NCBI GenBank assembly: GCA_947581645.1
Contig: CANPVF010000138.1
Location: forward strand, 1-41,128
Direction of reading: 5' to 3'
Source of the DNA: Candidatus Caribbeanibacter nitroreducens
GTDB taxonomy: Bacteria > Gemmatimonadota > Gemmatimonadetes > Palauibacterales > Palauibacteraceae
DNA length: 41,128 bases
Position numbers and translations under genes: made by a program. The notes under the pieces were generated by a model. It had not been told where the DNA came from. It was given only the letters and a program-made list of their open reading frames with translations, and searched no databases. Of the stretch, positions 1 to 9,371 are shown one piece after another (within the stretch, counting starts at the first letter, position 1; each line of letters begins with the position of its first letter).

Positions 1-637
1 AGACGTTGAAGTAGATCCACATGCCCGCCGTGGCGTGACCGGGGATGTAGCAGACCATGGCGTACTCGCCGGCCTGGTCCGCCGTGAAGGTGATCGTCTC
101 GCTGGAGCCCGGCGCCGTCGCCCGGCTCATGCTCGTCGCGTTGGACGTGACGGCCCCCTCGAAGACGGGATTCGCTGCCTTGAAGGTCGCCGGCCACCGA
201 TCCCTCGCCTCGCCGATCCCCAGGCTGTGGGCCACCGCCGGATCCTCGTTGCTGAACTCGATGGTGACCTCGTAGCCCTGCGGGACCGTGATCGTGGCGT
301 TGCCGTTGGCGTAGCCGTTGAAGTTCCAGTTGCTGTTGGCCGAGGTCTTCGCGGCGATGATCTCCATCTGCACGGTCTGGTCGGAGTCGTTGACCTGCAT
401 CCAGTCCGGAAGCCCCTCCTGTGAGGCTCCACCGGCCGCCTGGCCGGCCTGCTCACCGCCGCCGCCCTGCTGCCCTCCGGCGGCCTGCTGGCCGGCCTCC
501 TGCTGCTGAGCGGCCTCCTGCTGCGCCCCGCCGGTCTCGCCTCCGCCGTCCCCGCCGCCGCAGGCCAGCAGGAACGCGGACGCCAGGAGCGCCACCGCGA
601 CGGTGCCGATCGATCTCCCCGCTGCTCTCGTCTCCAT
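1..637 (-). CDS. Sulfocyanin/cupredoxin-like copper lipoprotein (C-terminus runs off the left edge)
   Basis: Translation from ATG at 637: METRAAGRSIGTVAVALLASAFLLACGGGDGGG (lipobox LLAC), Q/A/G-rich linker, then ...EYAMVCYIPGHATAGMWIYFNV, matching the sulfocyanin CxPGHAxxGMW copper-ligand motif. Confidence 0.75.
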   Translation of the reverse strand, partial: METRAAGRSIGTVAVALLASAFLLACGGGDGGGETGGAQQEAAQQQEAGQQAAGGQQGGGGEQAGQAAGGASQEGLPDWMQVNDSDQTVQMEIIAAKTSANSNWNFNGYANGNATITVPQGYEVTIEFSNEDPAVAHSLGIGEARDRWPATFKAANPVFEGAVTSNATSMSRATAPGSSETITFTADQAGEYAMVCYIPGHATAGMWIYFNV

Positions 638-685
638 GGATCTCTCCCTGTCGTTCGTTTCCAGCTCGTCCGTCGTCTCGGTCTC

Positions 686-1198
686 TCATCCTCCGCGCGC
701 CAGATAGACCGCCGCGATCACCACGGCGATGCCCAGCAGGGCGTTGGCCCGGGCGAGCCAGCTGGCGATCTTGCGGCTTCCGCCGCCCCCGCGTCCGCCC
801 TCACCCCCGGCGTCCGTCTCGGCGGAGGCCCGGGGGCCCAGCACGAAGTCGTGGAGGGCGCTCACCACGATCATGGCGGTCACGGCACCGAGCTTCCAGG
901 CCAGGGCCGTCCCGTAGTCACCCGCCCAGAACATAGCGTCGCCCAGCACCTCGGCCCGCAGGATCCCCCGGAAGTGGAGGTTCAGGGTGCCCGTGACCAC
1001 CAGCACTGCGATGGCCCACCAGCCCGCGGTCCGGAACCGCCGCCCGAGAGCGGCGAAGAGCCGTCCCCGGAGACGGGCGTCGTCCAGCTCGCGCAGCACC
1101 GGCGCCCCCACGATGGCCAGGAAGAACATGCCCCCGAGCCAGAAGAGGGCGGCGAGCAGGTGCACCGTGACATTGAGGTGGTATGCGGACATGGTCAC
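686..1198 (-). CDS. CopD-like/DUF4149-type integral membrane protein
   Basis: 170-aa ORF with about four hydrophobic segments (HLNVTVHLLAALFWLGGMFFLAIVGAPVL; WKLGAVTAMIVVSALHDF) and conserved His/Trp residues of the CopD superfamily. Confidence 0.55.
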   Translation of the reverse strand: MTMSAYHLNVTVHLLAALFWLGGMFFLAIVGAPVLRELDDARLRGRLFAALGRRFRTAGWWAIAVLVVTGTLNLHFRGILRAEVLGDAMFWAGDYGTALAWKLGAVTAMIVVSALHDFVLGPRASAETDAGGEGGRGGGGSRKIASWLARANALLGIAVVIAAVYLARGG

Positions 1199-1243
1199 CC
1201 GGTGACCGTGAAAGGAAGGACGGTCGCTGGTCCGGAGAGCCCG

Positions 1244-2494
1244 TCAGGCGTCCGGCAGGTCGAAGCCGTCGGCCCCGGGACCGTCGCCGGCCCGCCGGCG
1301 CTGCTCGAAGTACTCGTCCACCGGGAGCGCCTCGCCCCGTCCGACCTTGGAACGATACTCCGCCGGCACGTGCGGGCAGAAGGGGTCGGAGTCCAGGGGA
1401 TCTCCCGTGAGCGCCCAGGCGCGCGACCGACTGCCGCCACACAGCTTCCTGTACTCACACACCCCGCACTTGCCGCGGAATCCGTCCGGGTCCCGGAGGT
1501 CGCGGAAGAGCTCGTCGTTCCGGTAGATCTCGGCGAGGCTCCGGTCTCGCACGTTCCCGCCCGAGACGGGGAGGAAGCCGGAGGGACAGACCTCCCCGGT
1601 GTGGCTGACGAAGACGAAGCCGTTGCCGTCGGAGGTGGATCCCGCCACCACGGAGCCGTTCCCCTCGCCGACCTCGATCCGGGAGGCCACGCGCCGGTAG
1701 AACGGCCCCTCGACGGTCACGACGCTGAACGGGGCCTCCCGCTGGCGTCGATAGAGCCAGGCCATGATCTCCTCGTGCGCCTCGGGCGACGGCGCCTCGA
1801 GAGCCACTCCCCGGCCCACGGGCACCAGGAAGAAGACCTCCCAGGCCACGGCGTCCAGCTCCTCCACCCGATCGGCGATGGCCGGCAGCTCGGAGCGCGT
1901 GGTCTCCGTGACCGTGGTGTTCACCTGGATCGGGAGTCCCTCGGCCCGGGCGTGTTCCGCGGCCTGCAGGGCCGCGTCCCAGGATCCGGGCTCTCCCCTG
2001 AACTCGTCGTGGCTCCCGGCGCTGGCGCCGTCCAGCGAGAGGGCCATCCGGCGCGTCCCCGCCTCCTTCAGGCTCCGCACCGTCTCCCGGTCGACCTGCG
2101 CGGTCGGGGCCGGGATCACGGCGGCCGGGAGGTCCAGGCTCCGGGCGTGGCGGATGAGCTCCAGGAGGTCGGGCCGCTGGAGAGGGTCGCCCCCCGAGAA
2201 CACCAGCACGGGCGGCGGGGGACCGAGCTCCGCCACCTGCTCCACCAGCCGCCGACCTTCGTCCGTCGTCAGCTCGTCCGGGTGGCGGGCGAGCTGGGCT
2301 TCGGCCCGGCAGTGCACGCACTTCAGCGGACAGGAGCGGGTGACCTCCCAGGTGACGACCCTGGGGGTGCGGCGGTACAGCTCACGCCGGTCCGCCAGCG
2401 TCGTCGTCCTTCCGCCGGCGCTCCCGCCGGCGTGGGGACATCCGCCGGTTCCCTCGGCCGCCTCGCCTCCCGTCGCCGCGTCCGGCGTCATCAT
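1244..2494 (-). CDS. Radical SAM/SPASM protein (heme-biosynthesis NirJ/AhbD-like family)
   Basis: TRSCPLKCVHCRAEAQ (CxxxCxxC) and C-terminal SPASM cysteines CGVCEYRKLCGGSRSRAWALTGDPLDSDPFC. Confidence 0.8.
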   Translation of the reverse strand: MMTPDAATGGEAAEGTGGCPHAGGSAGGRTTTLADRRELYRRTPRVVTWEVTRSCPLKCVHCRAEAQLARHPDELTTDEGRRLVEQVAELGPPPPVLVFSGGDPLQRPDLLELIRHARSLDLPAAVIPAPTAQVDRETVRSLKEAGTRRMALSLDGASAGSHDEFRGEPGSWDAALQAAEHARAEGLPIQVNTTVTETTRSELPAIADRVEELDAVAWEVFFLVPVGRGVALEAPSPEAHEEIMAWLYRRQREAPFSVVTVEGPFYRRVASRIEVGEGNGSVVAGSTSDGNGFVFVSHTGEVCPSGFLPVSGGNVRDRSLAEIYRNDELFRDLRDPDGFRGKCGVCEYRKLCGGSRSRAWALTGDPLDSDPFCPHVPAEYRSKVGRGEALPVDEYFEQRRRAGDGPGADGFDLPDA

Positions 2495-3186
2495 CCGCCC
2501 TCGCCGCTGGCGACGGCGGCTCCCGGCTCCTCGACGGGCTGCAGGAGCCCGACCCGGAGGGCGAACCGAACCAGCTCCGAGCGGTGGTTCAGGTCGAGCT
2601 TGTCGGTGAGACGCGACCGGTAGGTGTCCACCGTCTTCGGCGAGATGTCCAGCTTCTCGCCGATCTCCCGTGAGCTGAATCCCTCGGCCGTCAGGGCCAG
2701 GACCTCACGCTCACGCGGGCTGAGCTCGCTCAGCTCCCGGTGCTCCTGCGCCTCCTCGCTGTTTCGGTACTTCTCCAGCAGCAGACGGGTGGCCTGGCTG
2801 GGGAGGTAGACCTCGCCGCCGGCGGCGACCCGGATCGCCTCCACGAGCTCGCTGTCGGCGCTGGTCTTGGTCAGGTAGCCGCTGGCCCCGGCGTCCACCA
2901 CCGGAACCAGGTACTCCTCCTCGGCGTGGACCGTGAGCACCAGGACCCGGACGTCCAGGTCCAGGGCGTTGAGGCGACGCGTGGCGTCGAGCCCGCTTCC
3001 GTTGGGCATCGAGAGGTCCATGACCACCACGCGGGGTTCGATCTCCCGGGCCATCTCCACGGCCTCCTCCCCGCTGGACGCCTCTCCCACGACTCGAATC
3101 ATCGACTCCGCTTCCAGCAGGGCACGAACGCCCGCGCGGAAGAGCGCGTGGTCGTCCGCCAGGAGCACGTCTATCGGTTCGGCCAC
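2491..3186 (-). CDS. NarL/FixJ-type response regulator (REC + LuxR HTH)
   Basis: DVLLADDHALFRAGVRALLE, phospho-acceptor VVVMDLSMPNGSG, YLTKTSA and HTH LSPREREVLALTAEGFSSREIGEKLDISPKTVDTYRSRLTDKL. ATGA overlap with the downstream radical SAM gene. Confidence 0.93.
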   Translation of the reverse strand: MAEPIDVLLADDHALFRAGVRALLEAESMIRVVGEASSGEEAVEMAREIEPRVVVMDLSMPNGSGLDATRRLNALDLDVRVLVLTVHAEEEYLVPVVDAGASGYLTKTSADSELVEAIRVAAGGEVYLPSQATRLLLEKYRNSEEAQEHRELSELSPREREVLALTAEGFSSREIGEKLDISPKTVDTYRSRLTDKLDLNHRSELVRFALRVGLLQPVEEPGAAVASGEGG

Positions 3187-3334
3187 TTTCTACCTCCTGC
3201 AGCGCTTCCAGGGAGCGCGGTCGCTCGGCGGCGACATCGGTCCGCCGCCCGTCCGGGCCTCCACCCGGCGACGCTCGGCTACAGTCTTGTCCCGAGAGGC
3301 ACCTGCATCTGTCGGGAAAAGCGGAGCGCGACGT

Positions 3335-3351
3335 GTGGGAGAACTCCCCAC
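3335..3351. promoter_or_regulatory. 17-bp palindromic operator upstream of response regulator
   Basis: GTGGGAGAACTCCCCAC; proximal edge offset 22 from -35-like GACAGA (RC of 3308-3313), then N19, AAGACT (RC of 3283-3288). Confidence 0.75.
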
Positions 3352-3377
3352 CCCCGCACTGTTCGACTCCCCCGGGC

Positions 3378-4193
3378 TCAGCGAACCGGCGCCGCGAAGG
3401 CCCGGCGGCCGGCCCAGTAGCCGATCCCGGTCCAGGCCGCCAGCGACGCCAGGGCCAGGGCGATGAGCGGGCCCCGGCCGAGGCGCTCCAGGAGATCCGC
3501 TCCCACGGGTCCGAGGACGGAGACCCCGGGGTCCAGCACGGCGATCGAGGCCAGCCGGTACGCCTCCACGGGGTTCACGAAGGCCCACACCTCCAGGACC
3601 GACGCCGGCACGCCCCACCCCACGAACGCCCCCGCCAGGCCCAGGCTACCCATGGCGAGAAAGAAGAGCCACACGGTGAGCCCGGCGCTCGTGGCCCGGG
3701 CCCGCGTCGACAGGAGGGAGGAGATCCAGATGCCGAGCGACACGAAGCAGACGCCCAGCAGGAGCGTGAATCCCAGGAGGACCACGACCATGACTGGCGG
3801 CACGCCCCGCACGACCGCCACGAGGCCCGTGGCGCCGAAGCCGGCGAGCACCGCCAGCGACACCGCGGCGCCGACGCCCGTCCACTTCCCGGCGAACACC
3901 TCGTCCCGGGTCACGGGCTGGGCCAGCAGGTAGTCCAGCGTGCCGAGCTCGCGCTCGCCGGCCAGCGCCGAGACCGCCGGGAAGAGCGCCAGGAGCGGGA
4001 CCACGAAGAGGGCGAGCTGCATGAGGCCCGCCAGGGCACGGGCGAAGCCGCGGTACCCCAGGATGGCCTGGTCCGGCTGGCCGAAGAGCATGAGCAGGAG
4101 ACCGCCGACCACGAGCACCCCGGAGCTCACGGCGAACCAGTAGTTGCGGAGCGAGTCGCGGAGCTCGCGCTGGAGGAGCCTGAGGGCCGTCAT
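3378..4193 (-). CDS. nosY: ABC transporter permease NosY
   Basis: ABC-2 type permease (GELGTLDYLLAQPVTRDEVFAGKW). Directly follows nosD and nosF. Confidence 0.85.
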   Translation of the reverse strand: MTALRLLQRELRDSLRNYWFAVSSGVLVVGGLLLMLFGQPDQAILGYRGFARALAGLMQLALFVVPLLALFPAVSALAGERELGTLDYLLAQPVTRDEVFAGKWTGVGAAVSLAVLAGFGATGLVAVVRGVPPVMVVVLLGFTLLLGVCFVSLGIWISSLLSTRARATSAGLTVWLFFLAMGSLGLAGAFVGWGVPASVLEVWAFVNPVEAYRLASIAVLDPGVSVLGPVGADLLERLGRGPLIALALASLAAWTGIGYWAGRRAFAAPVR

Positions 4194-5125
4194 CCGGTGT
4201 CCCTCTTCTCCGCCCCGACGGACCGGGCCGACAGGAGCCGGTCCATGACCTCGTCCAGGGCCGGGGAGAGCGCCCGGAAGTCCTCCACCTCGACCCCCCG
4301 GTCACGGAGGGCACCGAGGGCGTCCATGGCCCCGCCGGGCGCCAGCTCGACCCGGATCCCGCCGCCCCCGTCCTCGGCGGCGCCCCGCACGGAGCCCCGG
4401 TCCCGGAGCAACGCCACGGCGGCCTCCTGGCGGGAGGCGGGCACCTGCACCCAGAGCTCGCCGCCCACGCCCGAGCGCTCCCACAGGTCCTTCAGGGTGC
4501 CGTCGAAGACCACGCCGCCCCCGTGGATCAGGATCACGCGGTTGGCCAGCGACTCCACGTCCTCCAGCCGGTGGGTGGCGAAGAGGATCGTCCGGTCCTC
4601 GTCCACACCTTCCAGAACCCGAACGAATTCCCGCCGGGAGCTCGGATCCAGGCTGGCGGTGGGCTCGTCCAGGAGCAGCACCGGCACCTCCGCCCCCAGC
4701 GCCAGGGCCAGGAGCGTCTTCTGGAGCATTCCCCCGGACAGAGCGGACATCTGCTTCTCTCCCACCTCGTCGGGCGGGAGGCCGAACTCCGCCATCCGCT
4801 CGGTCGCCGGCTCCACCGGGGCGTCCCGGAGGTCGCTGAACAGGTGCAGGAAGGCGGAGACCGTCATGTCGAAGACCGGCGGGCGCTGGGGCACGTATCC
4901 GATCCTGCGCCGGGCCTCCTTGCCGGCCGGCCCGGCCTGCTGCCCGTCCACTGTCACCGAGCCCTCGAACCCGATGAGACCGAGCAGACACTGCAGCAGG
5001 GTGGTCTTTCCCGCACCGTTCAGGCCCAGCACGGCCACCCGCTCGCCACGGTCCACCTGCAGGTCGAGTCCGTCCAGGACCACCTGCTCGCCATAGCTCT
5101 TCCGGAGCCCGTCGATGCTGATCAC
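4190..5125 (-). CDS. nosF: ABC transporter ATPase NosF
   Basis: Walker A GLNGAGKTTLLQ, signature LSGGMLQK, Walker B VLLLDEPTASLDP. GTG start at 5125 overlaps the nosD stop. Confidence 0.88.
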   Translation of the reverse strand: MISIDGLRKSYGEQVVLDGLDLQVDRGERVAVLGLNGAGKTTLLQCLLGLIGFEGSVTVDGQQAGPAGKEARRRIGYVPQRPPVFDMTVSAFLHLFSDLRDAPVEPATERMAEFGLPPDEVGEKQMSALSGGMLQKTLLALALGAEVPVLLLDEPTASLDPSSRREFVRVLEGVDEDRTILFATHRLEDVESLANRVILIHGGGVVFDGTLKDLWERSGVGGELWVQVPASRQEAAVALLRDRGSVRGAAEDGGGGIRVELAPGGAMDALGALRDRGVEVEDFRALSPALDEVMDRLLSARSVGAEKRDTG

Positions 5126-6654
5126 GGCCGGCTCCCGAGCGTCCGCGCCGCCCCCACCGCTCCGGCGGCGGACGCCAGCAGCAGGATCCCCGCCGCGGCG
5201 TCGGTCCGCGTGGAACGCGGCTCCGTGGCCGACGGCGCGGGACGGGCCACCGGCGGCTCGCGCTCCCACCGCCGGAACGCGCCCCGGACCAGCTTCGGCG
5301 CCGAGTCCACCACCAGCGGCCTCGGCTTCAGGAAGGGGAAGAAGCGGCTCACCGTCTCCACCACCGGGACCACGGGGCTGTAGGAGAAGAGACGGAGCGG
5401 CGGGTGCTCGGTCATGAGGTCCTCCGACAGCTTCGAGTAGACGTACGGCGTGTCGCCCACCCCGTCGCCGTCCCGGTCGAAGCCGGCGTAGTCGCTCCAG
5501 TAGTTGCCGCGCCAGTCGTTCTGGGCGGCCTGGTTCTCGCCCACCCCGCCGGTGACCTCCACGGCACGGTGGTTCGACACGAAGTCGTTGTCACGAAAGA
5601 CATTGCCCGTCACCGACGGCAGGGTCCGGAGACCCGCGTCGTTCTCGAAGAAGACATTCCGCTCGAAGTGGTTCTGTACATCGCGGCCGCGCGGCGAATT
5701 GTCCAGGTACACCCCGGCCTCGTTCTCCACGAAGAGGTTGCCCACGGCCCGGATGCTGTCGGCGTCCTTGAGGCCGAGCCCCAGCCCGCTGGCCCCACCC
5801 GACTCGGCGAAGAGGTTGTCCTCGAGCGTGATGTCCGTGGAGTACATGATGAAGGAGCCGACCTGGTTCCCCACGAAGCGGTTTCGCTCGAAGTGGTTGT
5901 TGTTGCTGTACATGTAGTGGAGCCCGTACCGGCCGTCCCGGATCAGGTTCTCCCGGATCGAGAGCCGATCGGAGAAGAAGACCACCACGTCCCGGGTCCG
6001 CGTGATCGTGTTGTCCACGATCTCGGTCCCGGAGCTGTACCACAGCCGGATCCCGTCGCCCCGGCGGGGCGGCGGCAGCGGCTTGCCGGTGATCCGGTTG
6101 CCGCGCACGACGGAGGCCTGGGAGTTCTTCAGGTAGACTCCGTAGTAGACGTCCGCCAGCACGTTGTCCACGATCCGGGCCCGGGCGTCCCGGACCATGA
6201 CGCCGGCGTGCTCCTCGTCGGGGTTCGTGCCCGTGTCGCGGAGCTCGAAGCCCCGTACCTCCAGCGCGGCGCTGGCCTCGATGACGTGGCCGCGACCGCC
6301 GGCGTCGAGGACGGGGCGGTCCACGCCGATCAGCGTCACGGGACGGTCCACCACGACGCGCTCGCGGTAGCGGCCCGGAAGCACCCGGACCGTGTCGCCC
6401 GGCCGCGCGCTGTCCACGGCGGCCGAGACCGCCGAGATGGGCCCGTCGGGCCGCACGGTCCACGTCCGACTGTCGGGGCCCGCCAGGGCGGACGGCCACG
6501 GCGCGGGACTCCGCTCCGCCGCCGAGCTGTCCCGGCGAGCGTCGGCCGCGCCCTCCTGGGCCAGGGCCGTCCCGGGAGCCGCCGCGAGTCCGACCACGGC
6601 CACCAGGGTCGCCGCGGCCGGCCCCACCGCGGGGCGGATGAGCGAGCGGATCAC
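5122..6654 (-). CDS. nosD: Periplasmic copper-binding/maturation protein NosD
   Basis: Signal peptide (PAAATLVAVVGLAAAPGTALAQ), right-handed beta-helix repeats (GIRLWYSSGTEIVDNTITRTRD, YGLHYMYSNNNHFERNRFVGN). GTG start at 6654 overlaps the upstream stop. Confidence 0.9.
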   Translation of the reverse strand: MIRSLIRPAVGPAAATLVAVVGLAAAPGTALAQEGAADARRDSSAAERSPAPWPSALAGPDSRTWTVRPDGPISAVSAAVDSARPGDTVRVLPGRYRERVVVDRPVTLIGVDRPVLDAGGRGHVIEASAALEVRGFELRDTGTNPDEEHAGVMVRDARARIVDNVLADVYYGVYLKNSQASVVRGNRITGKPLPPPRRGDGIRLWYSSGTEIVDNTITRTRDVVVFFSDRLSIRENLIRDGRYGLHYMYSNNNHFERNRFVGNQVGSFIMYSTDITLEDNLFAESGGASGLGLGLKDADSIRAVGNLFVENEAGVYLDNSPRGRDVQNHFERNVFFENDAGLRTLPSVTGNVFRDNDFVSNHRAVEVTGGVGENQAAQNDWRGNYWSDYAGFDRDGDGVGDTPYVYSKLSEDLMTEHPPLRLFSYSPVVPVVETVSRFFPFLKPRPLVVDSAPKLVRGAFRRWEREPPVARPAPSATEPRSTRTDAAAGILLLASAAGAVGAARTLGSRP

Positions 6655-7262
6655 GACTCTCCGGCTCCCTTCTTCTTCCGGCGCCACCACTCGTAGCCCA
6701 GGATCACCGGACCCGCCGCTCCGGCCAGGAGCATCAGGGCTCCGCCCCAGTCCGGATACGCGGTGACCGCGAACTGTCCCACTTCCGTCGATCCCAGAAT
6801 CGTCGGCGTGAACGGCTCGATCTCGATGGGCGCGTCCGGCGACAGGTTGTGGCCGTACTCGTACAGCCAGTGCTGAAAGTCCCACATCATGACCGCGCCG
6901 AAGACGACGAAGTCGATGTACCCCAGGGCGGCGATCGGCATCCGTGCCACCAGGAACGCGAGCCCCGCCAGGAGCAGGAACCGGCCGATGAAGAAGGGGA
7001 TGAAGTTGAACTCCGGGAACTCGTCCGGGGAGATCTCCTGCATCCCGATGTAGTGGTTCAGGTTGTTGATCTCCTGGATGTCCCCCTGGACGGTGTGCGA
7101 CATGATCTCCATGGACAGCCCCTCCGGGTACTGCGGGGCGTGGAGGGTGATCTCCCACACCGGGAGGAAGAGAGCCGGTATCAGGGCCAGCGAGATCACC
7201 AGCAGCGCGATGCGGCTGGGCTTCGAGATCTCCCCCTGAAAGAATTCCTTCAGGTCCTGCAT
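6651..7262 (-). CDS. NosB-like integral membrane protein of clade II nos clusters
   Basis: Multi-TM protein starting MQDLKEFFQGEISKPSRIALLVISLALIPALFLPVWEITLHAPQYPEGL, between nosZ and nosD. Confidence 0.7.
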   Translation of the reverse strand: MQDLKEFFQGEISKPSRIALLVISLALIPALFLPVWEITLHAPQYPEGLSMEIMSHTVQGDIQEINNLNHYIGMQEISPDEFPEFNFIPFFIGRFLLLAGLAFLVARMPIAALGYIDFVVFGAVMMWDFQHWLYEYGHNLSPDAPIEIEPFTPTILGSTEVGQFAVTAYPDWGGALMLLAGAAGPVILGYEWWRRKKKGAGES

Positions 7263-7334
7263 GGTTGCTCCTTCGTTCTGTTCATGGCCGGGCTCCCGCC
7301 CGGGTCTCGATTCAGCGCAGTCCGACAAGCGGAC

Positions 7335-7376
7335 GGCCGGTGCCCCGGGGGATCCGTCGTCCCCGGGGTCCCGGCC
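7335..7376 (-). terminator. Strong inverted repeat between nosZ and nosB-like gene (possible terminator, attenuator or processing hairpin)
   Basis: GGCCGGTGCCCCGGGG...CCCCGGGGTCCCGGCC, 14/16 complementary with a short loop. No obvious T-tract. Confidence 0.5.
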
Positions 7377-7409
7377 GTTCGCGCCCGCTAGCCGGTCCGG
7401 CCTTCTGGT

Positions 7410-9371
7410 TCAGCTGGGCTGTACCAGGAGGTATCCCATCATCTCCAGGTGCAGCGCCGAGCAGAACTCGGTGCAGTAGAAGGGGAAGGTCCCGACCCTG
7501 TCCGCCGTGAACCGAACGGTCTGCGTCTCGCCGGGCTCCAGGCTCACGTTCACGTTGTACTTGTTGATCGCGAACCCGTGGGTGGCGTCCCTCGCCTGCT
7601 CCACGTTGGTGACGTGCAGCACCACCTCGTCGCCCTGGTTCACCTCGATGTGCTCCGGGTTGAAGTGGCTGCGGACGGCGGTCATGTAGACGTGCACGGT
7701 GTTGCCGTCACGCTCGATCCGCTCGTCGCCGGCCCTCGGCGCCTCCTCGCTCACGGCCATCGTGCCCGGATCGAAGCCCACCTCGGGGTAGGTGTTCCAC
7801 GGGCTCAGCTTGTCCGCCTTGATCATCTGAGCGTAGTGGGGCTCCCCGATGCCGATGGCGGCGTCGTAGAGCAGCTGCATGCTCTCTCCGCTCGTGTCGA
7901 TGAGCTGAAAGTTCTGCGGGTGCAGCGGCCCGACGCTCTGGAAGCGGTCGATGGCCCACTTGTTCAGCGAGACCAGGTAGTTGCCGTCCGGGCTCCTCGT
8001 GTCGCCCTCGGCGGCCGCCAGGTGTCCCACGTTGTAGTGCACCGGCAGCTTCTCGATCATCTCCAGCGTCTCGTAGTTCCACTTGGCCACCGCGGACTCG
8101 ATGAAGAGACTCGTGTAGGCCTCGCCGTTCGGGCCGAACTGCGTGTGCAGGGGCCCGAGGCCCAGCTCCAGCTGGCCCTCGACGGCGGAGTCGAAGTTGA
8201 TGATCGGCACGCCGTAGGGGTCGGTGCCCGAGAAGTCCTCGTTCGCGATGGCCTCCTCGATCATCTCCCACGAGTAGACGGTGGCGTGGGGGTCCAGCTT
8301 GCCCGAGATGACCAGCTTGGAGCCGTCCGGCGTCACGTCCACGCCGTGCGGGCTCTTGGGCTCGGGGATGAAGTAGAGCAGTCCCTGCTCGATGGCCACG
8401 TCGATGGGGATCAGCGTCCGCCCCTGGACCGTGCGCGTGTTCTCCGGGTTCTCGGCCACCTTGGCGGCCTTCTCCCAGTTGATCACGTGCAGGTAGTCCA
8501 TGTCGTTGGCGGCGGTCCCGGCCTCGAAGGGCGGATTCCCCTTCCCGATGCCACCGGTGGCCATCTCCGTGTTGAAGGAGTTGATGAACGCCCAGCCGTG
8601 CGAGGGGCCCTTTCCGGCGTCGGAGAGGTCCTGCGCGTACGGCGGGAGCTCGATCGTGAACGACCGGTCCACGTCGATGCGGCCGGCGTCGCGGTCGAAC
8701 TTGAAGAAGGTGACGGCGCCGCGGTAGCGCTCCTCGTAGTCGTCCAGCGAGGCGTGCGTGCCGTCCAGCGTGCCCGCGTACTGGCTCCCCTCCACCACGT
8801 ACTCGGTGTTCGGCGTGACGAAGGCCGCGCCGTGGTTGGACGTCAGCAGCGGGTCGGTGACGATCTGCTTCGTCTCGAAGTCGCGCAGGTCGATGACCCC
8901 GATCCGCGGGTTCGCCTTGTCGTTGATGAACAGGTACTCACCGTCGTAGTCGCCCTCGGTCTCCGACAGCGCCGGGTGGTGGGTGTCACCCCAGCCGATG
9001 TCCTTCTCGAGCATCCGGCCCTGGTCCAGCACGGCGTGAGTCTCCTCCGCCCCGAGGCCGTATCCCTGCCACGGCTCCGGCGTGAAGACGCCGATCACCT
9101 TGAGCAGCCGCATGGAGGGGACGCCGAAGACCATGACCTGACCGGAGTGACCGCCGGAGGACATGAGCAGGTACTCGTCCATCTGCCCCGTCGGCACGTA
9201 GGTCTTCACCGCACGGGCGATGTCCTCCTGGCTCAGGCCGCGGTCCTGGGCGATCTGCCCGACGTCGGCGCCCTGTCCCTGGCCGCCACCTCCGCAGGCC
9301 GCGAAATATCCGAACCCGGCCAGGACGGCGAAGGCCGTCGCTCCGAGCTTCCATCGATGCTTCCCGATCAT
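7410..9371 (-). CDS. nosZ: Nitrous-oxide reductase, Sec/lipoprotein-type (clade II-like)
   Basis: MIGKHRWKLGATAFAVLAGFGYFAACGGGG (lipobox, no twin-arginine), CuZ region GDTHHPALSETEGDYDGEYLFINDKANPRI, CuA motif FYCTEFCSALHLEMMGY. Confidence 0.96.
   Translation of the reverse strand: MIGKHRWKLGATAFAVLAGFGYFAACGGGGQGQGADVGQIAQDRGLSQEDIARAVKTYVPTGQMDEYLLMSSGGHSGQVMVFGVPSMRLLKVIGVFTPEPWQGYGLGAEETHAVLDQGRMLEKDIGWGDTHHPALSETEGDYDGEYLFINDKANPRIGVIDLRDFETKQIVTDPLLTSNHGAAFVTPNTEYVVEGSQYAGTLDGTHASLDDYEERYRGAVTFFKFDRDAGRIDVDRSFTIELPPYAQDLSDAGKGPSHGWAFINSFNTEMATGGIGKGNPPFEAGTAANDMDYLHVINWEKAAKVAENPENTRTVQGRTLIPIDVAIEQGLLYFIPEPKSPHGVDVTPDGSKLVISGKLDPHATVYSWEMIEEAIANEDFSGTDPYGVPIINFDSAVEGQLELGLGPLHTQFGPNGEAYTSLFIESAVAKWNYETLEMIEKLPVHYNVGHLAAAEGDTRSPDGNYLVSLNKWAIDRFQSVGPLHPQNFQLIDTSGESMQLLYDAAIGIGEPHYAQMIKADKLSPWNTYPEVGFDPGTMAVSEEAPRAGDERIERDGNTVHVYMTAVRSHFNPEHIEVNQGDEVVLHVTNVEQARDATHGFAINKYNVNVSLEPGETQTVRFTADRVGTFPFYCTEFCSALHLEMMGYLLVQPS

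Noticed and set aside
851-2623. Long plus-strand ORF (590 aa) opposite radical SAM and response regulator genes
   Set aside because: Low-complexity R/G/P/E/H-rich translation antisense to well-supported genes; a high-GC shadow ORF. The same applies to many others (e.g. 3333-5096, 7449-9560, 22895-25069, 27383-28990, 36472-40014).
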